Of a DNA stretch of 64,000 nucleotides, positions 57,677-64,000 are shown piece by piece; the first letter of the stretch is position 1; each line of letters starts with the position of its first letter. The DNA is from an uncultured Alphaproteobacteria bacterium (lineage in GTDB: Bacteria; Pseudomonadota; Alphaproteobacteria; UBA2966), in the NCBI GenBank assembly GCA_958295725.1, contig OY282368.1:682001-746000 (forward strand), given 5' to 3'. Below the pieces are notes generated by a model. The model saw only the letters and a program-made list of their open reading frames with translations, did not search any database and was not told where the DNA came from. A program made the position numbers and the translations under genes.

Positions 57677-57952
57677 ATGGAAACATCGAATGAAATGCGG
57701 ATGAAGATCGTGGGCAAGGCGACCGGGGACGCGGACTTCCGCGCCCGGCTGCTCGGCGATCCGAAGGGAGCGCTCGAGCAGGAGTTGGGCGTCGCCATTC
57801 CGGCGTCGCTGTCGATCGAGGTCCATGAAGAGAACGGCGCGACCGCGCATCTGGTTCTTCCGCCCAGCAGCAGGTTGAGCGAAGGCGACCTGCAAGCGGT
57901 CGCCGGCGGCGCTCGTCCCCGTGGACAGGAGTGGGACCCCCGCACTTGGTAA
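57677..57952 (+). CDS. NHLP-type RiPP precursor 6
   Basis: 91 aa, METSNEM-type leader (one change, IVGKATGDADF). Junction LQAVAGG, core ARPRGQEWDPRTW (13 residues) with two Trp. Closely spaced to precursor 5 (39 bp). Confidence 0.9.
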   Translation: METSNEMRMKIVGKATGDADFRARLLGDPKGALEQELGVAIPASLSIEVHEENGATAHLVLPPSSRLSEGDLQAVAGGARPRGQEWDPRTW

Positions 57953-58091
57953 TCCCGCCGGGCCGCGCAAATTGGGGTTGAAGGCCCGTTCGACGGGCTG
58001 CCAGGATGTCCATCGTCGTCAAAGGTGTTTGTCGCTGGAAGCGTGGCGGCGCGACTATGGAGCGTATCATCGCCCGAGGAGGAGAGAACCA

Positions 58092-58355
58092 ATGGAAACG
58101 CCGAATGAAATGCGGATGAAGATCGTGGACAAGGCGACCGGGGACGCGGAGTTCCGCGCCCGGCTGCTCGGCGATCCGAAGGGAGCGCTCGAGCGGGAGT
58201 TGGGCGTCGCCATTCCGGCGTCCATGTCGATCGAGGTTCACGAAGAGAGCGGCGCGACCGCGCATCTGGTTCTTCCCCCCGACAGCAAGCTGAGCGAGGG
58301 CGACCTGCAGGCGGTCGCCGGGGGCGGGAATTGGAATATCGTGTCTGACTGGTAA
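58092..58355 (+). CDS. NHLP-type RiPP precursor 7
   Basis: 87 aa. Junction LQAVAGG, core GNWNIVSDW (9 residues), among the shortest, with Trp at positions 3 and 9. Directly followed 39 bp later by the 374-aa gene, so the two may share a message. Confidence 0.9.
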   Translation: METPNEMRMKIVDKATGDAEFRARLLGDPKGALERELGVAIPASMSIEVHEESGATAHLVLPPDSKLSEGDLQAVAGGGNWNIVSDW

Positions 58356-58394
58356 TCCCGCCGGGCCGCCCGGCGGTCCCGCGGGCACACAATC

Positions 58395-59519
58395 GTGGCG
58401 CCGAATCCGTTTTCCGCGGTCGAGACGACCGGGCCGGGCTCGCGGTGCGGTACATCGGCGTCTGACGCACGCCGCGCGCCGGGGATGGTGCTTGCGGAGG
58501 TCCTCCGCCCACTGATACCACGCGCTTTGCTCGACGGTCCCGGATGGGACCGGTTGATGGCCTGTGCCGCGGAGTTGCCTGACGCCGGGTTGGCGACGCC
58601 CCTCGGTTGCGAGTTTCGGCTCGGTGAGGAGACGCCCGCCGCGGACTTGTTCGTGGTGGTCGGACCGGGGAGCCCGCTTGCGCGGCACTTCATCCACAGG
58701 GGCGAAGCCGCGTATCCGGGCTCGGAGGCCACGGCGCTGGCCCGGTACCTCGTCGAGATCGGGCAAGCCGACTCCGCGTTGCACGGTTGCATCGCCGGGA
58801 CGATGCTCGAATACGACTTGGCCGAGACGCCGGCCGACCGGCGGCCGGAGCCGGGCGTGTTTCTGAAGGTGCAGCTCGCGGAGGAGCCCGGGCCGCATGA
58901 CCGCCAGCGGCCCTTGCCGATCGCGGCGCTGGCGGACGCGGTCGGCTGGACCGATGACGGGGAGGTGCGGCGGTCGGTGGCGCGGGTGCTGGCGGCGTTG
59001 CCGCCGGGCGGCAGGGTCGCCCACGTCGGCGCGTTGCCGGGCCGGACACCGCGCGCGGTGCGGCTGGTGATCCAGGAGATCGGGCGCGACGAGATCGGCG
59101 GGGTGCTGGAGCGGTTGGGCCGGCGCGGGTCGGTCCGTCCGGCGACGGAGATCCTGGCCGACCTCGGGGAGGTGTTGCCCCGGTTCCGGCTGTCGGTGGA
59201 CGTGGCCGCCGCGGGGCTGTTGCCCCGGCTCGGCCTGGAGCTGTACCACGCGGGATCGTGGAGCGGCGAACTGGACGGTTGGCTGATCACGGGGCGGAGC
59301 GACTGGCGCCCGGTCGTGGAGCGGCTGGCGCGGCGCGGCTGGTGTCTGGCGGCGAAGGCCCGCGGGCTGCTGGAGTGGTGCGCGCTCGACAGGATATACG
59401 ACCGCCGGGGCGTGTTCCTCGTCTACAAGGGGCTCAACCACGTCAAGCTCACGGTCACGGACGCCGGGGTCGACGCCAAGGCATACGCCGGCATGACCTG
59501 CTCCCTCATGCAGGACTAG
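58395..59519 (+). CDS. Unknown protein embedded in the precursor array
   Basis: 374 aa; no family I can name. No signal peptide or membrane segment. Features: DGPGWDRLMACAAELPDAG (about 48-66), FRLSVDVAAAGLLPRLGLEL (about 254-273) and GLNHVKLTVTDAGVDAKAYAG near the C-terminus, split here only for reference to residues 346-366. GTG start at 58395; duplicated 5' fragments downstream carry ATG at this site (MASNPFSAVE), supporting it. Its place between precursors 7 and 8 makes it a candidate tailoring or peptide-binding protein. Alternative start ATG at 58485. Confidence 0.8.
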   Translation: MAPNPFSAVETTGPGSRCGTSASDARRAPGMVLAEVLRPLIPRALLDGPGWDRLMACAAELPDAGLATPLGCEFRLGEETPAADLFVVVGPGSPLARHFIHRGEAAYPGSEATALARYLVEIGQADSALHGCIAGTMLEYDLAETPADRRPEPGVFLKVQLAEEPGPHDRQRPLPIAALADAVGWTDDGEVRRSVARVLAALPPGGRVAHVGALPGRTPRAVRLVIQEIGRDEIGGVLERLGRRGSVRPATEILADLGEVLPRFRLSVDVAAAGLLPRLGLELYHAGSWSGELDGWLITGRSDWRPVVERLARRGWCLAAKARGLLEWCALDRIYDRRGVFLVYKGLNHVKLTVTDAGVDAKAYAGMTCSLMQD

Positions 59520-59568
59520 CCCGCCTGTCCCGCCGGCCTTCGCCGCGAGGCCGTCGAGACGCCGCGGC

Positions 59569-59625
59569 GGTGGGCGGTCGAGGTTCTTGGGGCGGAATGT
59601 CGATACGGCCATCGGCGACCGGTAA
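59569..59625 (+). pseudogene. Dead core fragment of a precursor-1-like gene
   Basis: Matches the core and stop of precursor 1 (56060-56116): GGRSRFLGRNVDTAIGDR then TAA, against GGQSRLFGQNVDSAISHW. The Trp codon TGG has become CGG and no leader precedes it. It is followed by the usual spacer and hairpin. Confidence 0.7.
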
Positions 59626-59762
59626 TTCCGCCGGGCCGCGCGAATTAGGGTTGAGGCCCATTCGACGGGCCAGCTAGGTTGTCCATTGTCGTCAAGAGTA
59701 CTCACTGCTGGAAGCGTGGCGGTGCGACACGGATGACATCATCACCCGAGAGGAGCGAACCG

Positions 59763-60041
59763 ATGGAAACACCGAATGAAATGCGGACGAAGATCGTGGA
59801 CAAGGCGACCGGGGACGCGGACTTCCGCGCCCGGCTGCTCGGCGATCCGAAGGGAGCGCTCGAGCGGGAGTTGGGCGTCACCATTCCGGCGTCGCTGTCG
59901 ATCGAGGTTCACGAAGAGAGCGGCGCGACCGCGCATCTGGTTCTTCCGCCCGACAGCAAGCTGAGCGAAAGCGACCTGCAGGCGGTCGCCGGCGGCAGCA
60001 CGGTGGGCGACATAGGGAGATGGGGTGTGCAGAATTGGTAA
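59763..60041 (+). CDS. NHLP-type RiPP precursor 8
   Basis: 92 aa, METPNEMRTKI leader, junction LQAVAGG, core STVGDIGRWGVQNW (14 residues). Forms a near-identical 485-bp module with precursor 9. GAGAGGAG precedes the ATG. Confidence 0.92.
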   Translation: METPNEMRTKIVDKATGDADFRARLLGDPKGALERELGVTIPASLSIEVHEESGATAHLVLPPDSKLSESDLQAVAGGSTVGDIGRWGVQNW

Positions 60042-60077
60042 TCCCAGGGCCGCCCGGCAGTCCCACGGGCGCGCATC

Positions 60078-60128
60078 ATGGCGTCGAACCCGTTTTCCGC
60101 GGTCGAGACGATCGAGCCGAGCGCGTGA
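60078..60128 (+). pseudogene. Orphan 5' fragment of the 374-aa gene, copy 1
   Basis: ATG GCG ... gives MASNPFSAVETIEPSA then TGA; the first 12 residues match MAPNPFSAVETT of the 374-aa protein. Everything after is missing. Upstream bases also match those before 58395. Confidence 0.75.
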
Positions 60129-60247
60129 ATTGGGGTTGAGGCCCATTCGACGGGCCAGCTAGGTTGTCCATTGTCGTCAAGAGTACTCACTGCTGGAAGC
60201 GTGGCGGTGCGACACGGATGACATCATCACCTGAGAGGAGCGAACCG

Positions 60248-60529
60248 ATGGAAACACCGAATGAAATGCGGACGAAGATCGTGGACAAGGCGACCGGGGA
60301 CGCGGACTTCCGCGCCCGGCTGCTCGGCGATCCGAAGGGAGCGCTCGAGCGGGAGTTGGGCGTCGCCATTCCGGCGTCGCTGTCGATCGAGGTCCACGAA
60401 GAGAGCGGGGAGACCGCGCATCTGGTTCTTCCTCCCGACAGCAAGCTGAGCGAAAGCGACCTGCAGGCGGTCGCCGGCGGCAGCACGATGGGCGACATAG
60501 GGAGAATATGGAGGGCGCAGGATTGGTAA
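60248..60529 (+). CDS. NHLP-type RiPP precursor 9
   Basis: 93 aa. Leader nearly identical to precursor 8; core STMGDIGRIWRAQDW (15 residues). The pair shows recent core change after duplication: STxGDIGR kept, tail altered, terminal Trp kept. Confidence 0.92.
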   Translation: METPNEMRTKIVDKATGDADFRARLLGDPKGALERELGVAIPASLSIEVHEESGETAHLVLPPDSKLSESDLQAVAGGSTMGDIGRIWRAQDW

Positions 60530-60564
60530 TCCCAGGGCCGCCCGGCGGTCCCACGGGCGCGCAT

Positions 60565-60615
60565 CATGGCGTCGAACCCGTTTTCCGCGGTCGAGACGAT
60601 CGAGCCGAGCGCGTG
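60565..60615 (+). pseudogene. Orphan 5' fragment of the 374-aa gene, copy 2
   Basis: Same MASNPFSAVETIEPSA-stop fragment as at 60078, exactly one module (487 bases) downstream. No ribosome site of note. Confidence 0.75.
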
Positions 60616-60736
60616 AATTGGGGTTGAGGCCCGTTCGACGGGCCAGTCAGGTTGCCCATCGTCGTCAAGGGTGTTGGTCGCCGGAAGCGTGGCGGCGCGA
60701 CATGGAGCGTATCATCGCCCGAGGAGGAGAGAACCA

Positions 60737-61000
60737 ATGGAAACGCCGAATGAAATGCGGATGAAGATCGTGGACAAGGCGACCGGGGACGCGGAGTTCC
60801 GCGCCCGGCTGCTCGGCGACCCGAAGGGAGCGCTCGAGCGGGAGTTGGGCGTCACGATTCCGGCGTCGCTGTCGATCGAGGTCCACGAAGAGAGCGGCGC
60901 GACCGCGCATCTGGTTCTTCCTCCCGACAGCAAGCTGAGCGAAGGCGACCTGCGGACGGTCGCCGGGGGCTACTACAATCCTTTTCGCGTCAATTGGTAA
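60737..61000 (+). CDS. NHLP-type RiPP precursor 10
   Basis: 87 aa, METPNEMRMKI leader, junction LRTVAGG, core YYNPFRVNW (9 residues), aromatic-rich and ending NW. GAGGAGGAG upstream. Confidence 0.92.
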   Translation: METPNEMRMKIVDKATGDAEFRARLLGDPKGALERELGVTIPASLSIEVHEESGATAHLVLPPDSKLSEGDLRTVAGGYYNPFRVNW

Positions 61001-61138
61001 TCCCGCCGGGCCGCGCAAATTAGGGTTGAGGCCCGTTCGACGGGTCAGTCAGGCTGTCCATCGTCGTCAAGGGTGTTTGTCGCCGGAAGCGTGGCGGCGC
61101 GACATGGAGCGTATCATCGCCCGAGGAGGAGTGGACCA

Positions 61139-61417
61139 ATGGAAACGCCGAATGAAATGCGGATGAAGATCGTGGACAGGGCGACCGAAGACGCGGAGTT
61201 CCGCGCCCGGCTGCTCGGCGATCCGAAGGGAGCGCTCGAGCAGGAGTTGGGCGTCGCCATTCCGGCGTCGCTGTCGATCGAGGTTCACGAAGAGAGCGGC
61301 ACGACCGCGCATCTGGTTCTTCCGCCCGACAGCAGGTTGAGCGAAGGCGACCTGCGGGCGGTCGCCGGCGGTTTTGTCAGCAGTCTCGGTAACGCTCGCT
61401 CGGTGTTCAATTGGTAA
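61139..61417 (+). CDS. NHLP-type RiPP precursor 11
   Basis: 92 aa, leader with small changes (IVDRATEDAEF), junction LRAVAGG, core FVSSLGNARSVFNW (14 residues). 402 bases after precursor 10. Confidence 0.92.
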   Translation: METPNEMRMKIVDRATEDAEFRARLLGDPKGALEQELGVAIPASLSIEVHEESGTTAHLVLPPDSRLSEGDLRAVAGGFVSSLGNARSVFNW

Positions 61418-61555
61418 TCCCGCCGGACCGCGCGAATTAGGGTTGAGGCCCGTTCGACGGGCCAGTCAGGTTGCCCATCGTCGTCAAGGGTGTTTGTCGC
61501 CGGAAGCGTGGCGGCGCGACATGGAGCGTATCATCGCCCGAGGAGGAGAGAATCA

Positions 61556-61837
61556 ATGGAAACGCCGAATGAAATGCGGATGAAGATCGTGGACAAGGCG
61601 ACCGGGGACGCGGAGTTCCGCGCCCGGCTGCTCGGCGATCCGAAGGGAGCGCTCGAGCAGGAGTTGGGCGTCACCATTCCGGCGTCGCTGTCGATCGAGG
61701 TCCACGAAGAGAGCGGGGAGACCGCGCATCTGGTTCTTCCGCCCGACAGCAAGCTGGGCGAAAGCGATCTGCGGACGGTCGCCGGCGGTATGTTTGGCCT
61801 CGTCAACGAGCAGCATCGTCGGGAGCTCAATTGGTAA
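61556..61837 (+). CDS. NHLP-type RiPP precursor 12
   Basis: 93 aa, junction LRTVAGG, core MFGLVNEQHRRELNW (15 residues). Last intact precursor; followed by decayed leader and tailoring-gene fragments. Confidence 0.92.
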   Translation: METPNEMRMKIVDKATGDAEFRARLLGDPKGALEQELGVTIPASLSIEVHEESGETAHLVLPPDSKLGESDLRTVAGGMFGLVNEQHRRELNW

Positions 61838-61850
61838 TCCCGCCGGGCCG

Positions 61851-61887
61851 TTCAGCGAAAGCGATCTGAAGACGGCCGCCGGGCCGG
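61851..61887 (+). pseudogene. Dead leader fragment
   Basis: FSESDLKTAAGPE matches the leader end LSESDLQAVAGG of the precursors; the spacer runs directly into it, so a deletion removed the rest. No core with Trp-stop follows. Confidence 0.65.
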
Positions 61888-61944
61888 AGCGCCGGGCGAG
61901 GCCCCTCGCTCGGCAGCGGCCACGGAGAATCGAGAGCTGTCCAT

Positions 61945-62034
61945 GGTCCCGGATGGGATCGGCTGATGGCCCGTGCCGCGGAGTTTCCCGACGCCGGGTC
62001 GGGGACGTTCCCCGGTTGCGAGTTTCGGCTCGGT
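61945..62034 (+). pseudogene. Internal fragment of the 374-aa gene
   Basis: 90 bases align without gaps to 58536-58625 at about 80 identities, covering the GPGWDRLMACAAELPDAG to CEFRLG region. The frame is not continued on either side. It lies between the last precursor and the convergent transporter. Confidence 0.72.
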
Positions 62035-62060
62035 ATCGCGGGAACTTCCGTGCCGTCGGA

Positions 62061-64000
62061 TCAGGTCATCTGCCGGCGCACCAGATTCCGGAAGGGACCG
62101 TCGGTCTCCATCAGCTCGTCGAAGGTGCCCGTCTGGGCCACCCGGCCGTCCCGCAGCACATGGATGCTGTCGGCCATCCGGATGGTCGACAGGCGGTGCG
62201 CGCTCACGAACCGGGTGACGGCGAGTTCAGCCACGCTCCGCATCACCCTGGCCTGGCTCCTGTTGTCGAGCCAGTTGGTGGCCTCGTCCAGGAACAGGAC
62301 GCTCGGATCCCGGACCAGCGCCGCGGCCAGTGCGATCCGCTGGATCTGCCCGCCCGAGAACAGCGACGAATCGTCGCCGACAGCCGTATGCATCTGCATC
62401 GGCATGGCGGCGATGTCTTCGTCGATGGCGGCGAGGCGGGCGGCTCGCCAGGCGTCTTCCTCGGTGAGATCCCCGGAGAGTCCGACGATGTTCTCGAGCA
62501 CGGTCCCGGGCCGCATCGACGCGTCCTGCACCACCATGCCGATCTTGCTGCGCACCGCTCGCTTGTTGAGGCGTCCGAGGTCTCGCCCATCGTAGTAGAC
62601 GGCTCCCGACAGCGGCGTCTCGAGTCCGAGCGCGAGCCGGAACAGGGTGCTCTTGCCCGTCCCGGACTCCCCGACGATGGCCACGAACTCGCCCGCGCGG
62701 GCGGGGATCGAGACGTCCCGGAGGACGAGGGGACCGTCCTCGGTGTAGCGGAAGCTCACGTGATCGATGTGGACGTCGCCGCCGAACTCCGGCGGCGATT
62801 CGCCTTCGAGGCCGGTTTCCGGCGTCGCTTCCAGGATCGGGGTCGCCTGCCCGTATGCCGGCACGATGGCGGCGACGGCGGAGAACGAGCCGCCGAGCTG
62901 GGCCAACGCCGCGTAGAACACCATGAGGGCCGCGTAGACGGTGAGGAAGTCTCCTGTCGGAAGGGTCGCGCCGCCGTCGTGCGTCGCGACCGCGAACACC
63001 GCCGCCGCGGTCAGCGGGGGAACGGCGGCGATGAAGGCGATCAGATGCTCGTTCAGCCTGCCGAGCCGCATCTCGGTCTGTTTCTGTTCCCGATAACCCT
63101 TCGCCCACATGGCGAACCCGATCCCCTCCGACCCGGTCGAGCGCAGTTTGCCGATGCCGTTCAGCAATTGCAGCAGCGTTCCCGCCAGACGCCGCGAGAC
63201 CGCGAGCAGGCGCCGATGGTGGGGCAGTTGGAGAATGCCGATGATCGACGTCGTCCCGAGGGAGAAAAGGCCCAGCGCCAGGCCCAGCCAGCCGATCGCG
63301 ATGTCGTAAAGGAACAGCAGGACGAACGTGGGCAGGAGGAAGATCACCGACAGCAGGGCGCCGCCGACCACGCCCGAAACCTGATCGCGCAGTTCCTGGA
63401 AGGTCATGGCGCGCATGGCCAGATCGCCGGACGAGAAGCGGCGAAAGAACCACCACGGCAGGCCGAGCATCCGGTCCCAGAGCGCCGCTCCGACGCGCGC
63501 GGTCGCGAGGGCTTCCAGTCGCATCAGGGCCGTTCCCTGGAGGATCTGCAGGAACGCCGTGAGGATCGCCAGCAGGACCAGGGACAGGGACAGTTTCAGT
63601 AGCTGCCAGCCGGATCCGCTCGGGATCACGCGGTCCGCGAGCGCGCCGAACAGGATGGACGGCACCAACATCAGGAGGCCGACGAGCAGCCCGGCGATGG
63701 CGAAGCGCGCGAGGTCGCCCCCGAGCCCGCGGAAGGCGAAGCGGAACAGAGAGGCCACGCGGGCCGCTCCGTCCCGCGGCAGCGCGCGGTAGAAGAAGTG
63801 CGCCTCGGAAACGAGATCGCTGGCCAGACGCGCGTCGACCCGCTCCGAACGGCCCGTCGCCGGGTCGACCGCGCGGTAGCGTCCCGACATGCCTGGAATC
63901 AGCGCCACCGGGTTCCCGGCTCCGCGGCGGAACGCCAGCAGCGCCCCGCTGTCGCCGAGCCACCACCGGTCGTCGTCGTCGAGCCTGATCTTGCGCGCGC
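62061..64000 (-). CDS. NHLM-type bacteriocin ABC exporter, ATP-binding/permease (partial)
   Basis: The 3' part of a half-transporter; the frame stays open to the right edge (RWWLGDSGALLAFRRGAGNP upstream of a GTG at 63908), so the true start is outside. Membrane segments from about the first 110 to 350 visible residues, then ATPase: Walker A GESGTGKST, signature FSGGQIQR, Walker B VLFLDEATNWLD, H-loop SAHRLS. The N-terminal DDRWWLGDSGALLAF block with GRYRAVDP matches the NHLM ABC transporter family that accompanies NHLP precursors. No peptidase domain is visible here. Convergent with the array, ending 24 bases after the last gene fragment. Confidence 0.88.
   Translation of the reverse strand, partial: ARKIRLDDDDRWWLGDSGALLAFRRGAGNPVALIPGMSGRYRAVDPATGRSERVDARLASDLVSEAHFFYRALPRDGAARVASLFRFAFRGLGGDLARFAIAGLLVGLLMLVPSILFGALADRVIPSGSGWQLLKLSLSLVLLAILTAFLQILQGTALMRLEALATARVGAALWDRMLGLPWWFFRRFSSGDLAMRAMTFQELRDQVSGVVGGALLSVIFLLPTFVLLFLYDIAIGWLGLALGLFSLGTTSIIGILQLPHHRRLLAVSRRLAGTLLQLLNGIGKLRSTGSEGIGFAMWAKGYREQKQTEMRLGRLNEHLIAFIAAVPPLTAAAVFAVATHDGGATLPTGDFLTVYAALMVFYAALAQLGGSFSAVAAIVPAYGQATPILEATPETGLEGESPPEFGGDVHIDHVSFRYTEDGPLVLRDVSIPARAGEFVAIVGESGTGKSTLFRLALGLETPLSGAVYYDGRDLGRLNKRAVRSKIGMVVQDASMRPGTVLENIVGLSGDLTEEDAWRAARLAAIDEDIAAMPMQMHTAVGDDSSLFSGGQIQRIALAAALVRDPSVLFLDEATNWLDNRSQARVMRSVAELAVTRFVSAHRLSTIRMADSIHVLRDGRVAQTGTFDELMETDGPFRNLVRRQMT

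Larger units (their letters stand above)
59643..60612 (+). repeat. Tandem duplication of a 485-bp precursor module
   Basis: Two head-to-tail copies (59643-60127 and 60128-60612) each contain the spacer with hairpin, a whole precursor (8 or 9) and an orphan 5' fragment of the 374-aa gene. Copies differ at only scattered bases except in the core, which has diverged (STVGDIGRWGVQNW versus STMGDIGRIWRAQDW). Confidence 0.85.
56146..61463 (+). repeat. Conserved hairpin spacer repeats of the array
   Basis: GGCCCGTTCGACGGGCC or a one-base variant (7-bp stem, TCG loop) occurs in eight spacers: 56146, 56564, 57983, 59655, 60140, 60628, 61030 and 61447 (each 17 bases). AATTRGGGTTGA stands just before each. 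About 100-130 bases of spacer around them are conserved. No T-run follows, so processing or attenuation is more likely than termination. Spacers before precursors 4, 5 and 6 lack it. Confidence 0.8.

Noticed and set aside
57642-59705. Long minus-strand open frame across precursors 6-7 and the 374-aa gene
   Set aside because: It lies opposite well-supported genes, has low-complexity Arg/Pro/Ala content and mirrors the repeated leader; a high-GC shadow.
55817-61837. CRISPR array
   Set aside because: The repeats are about 270-490 bases and coding, with ribosome sites and stop codons; there are no short repeats with uniform spacers and no cas genes.

Overview
The window reads as chromosomal DNA of a high-GC alphaproteobacterium, most likely of the Rhodospirillales type. 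The evidence is the housekeeping block greA / carB-carA / yqeY-dnaG-rpoD / tRNA(CAT), the marine-type sulfur-oxidation genes, dense GTGA/ATGA start-stop overlaps, and frequent GTG starts. No rRNA, CRISPR array or insertion sequence was seen.

Layout. 0-2 kb: proW-proV, a compatible-solute or quaternary-amine ABC importer. 2-6.9 kb: a minus-strand operon for an SsuA/NMT1-type binding protein, ATPase, two permeases and an amidase, flanked by a decayed second copy of the proV 3' end. 7.3-12.4 kb: sat-aprM-aprB-aprA, the APS route for oxidising sulfite to sulfate, plus a small DUF2059 secreted protein. 12.6-18.3 kb: OsmC-like protein, LysR regulator, thioredoxin reductase, a 644-aa protein of unknown function and an ELM1-family protein. 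18.8-29 kb: the housekeeping block, with a dead VapB-like antitoxin remnant beside carB. 29-50.6 kb: a mosaic of metabolic genes (LLM oxidoreductase, thiI, SDR, CaiB-type CoA-transferase, HIBADH-like dehydrogenase, radical SAM, gamma-glutamyltransferase, enoyl-CoA hydratase, EamA exporter, dgcN-dgcA D-glutamate genes, gamma-carbonic-anhydrase-like protein). Three putative defence cassettes interrupt it: a PD-(D/E)XK nuclease operon, a PvuII-like m4C methyltransferase near a DUF3883 nuclease-like gene, and an OLD-like AAA ATPase with a DUF4276 (Toprim-like) partner. 51-55.6 kb: an RND efflux pump with its adaptor.

55.8-64 kb holds the most striking system: twelve tandem NHLP-type (nitrile-hydratase-like leader) RiPP precursor genes. 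Their leaders are nearly identical and end in a GG-type cleavage motif. Their short cores (9 to 19 residues) are hypervariable, free of cysteine, and all end in tryptophan immediately before the stop. A 374-aa protein of unknown function sits inside the array. Orphan 5' and internal fragments of its gene, dead leader and core fragments, and a nearly exact 485-bp tandem duplication show how the array grew. A convergent gene for an NHLM-type ABC exporter runs off the right edge, so the tailoring enzymes, if clustered, may lie beyond 64 kb.

How the genes work together. Sat and AprBAM would oxidise sulfite to sulfate with energy conservation. CarAB supplies carbamoyl phosphate. DgcN-DgcA would recycle D-glutamate. 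The precursor array and exporter would make and secrete a family of small modified peptides from one shared leader, so that one enzyme set could process many cores.
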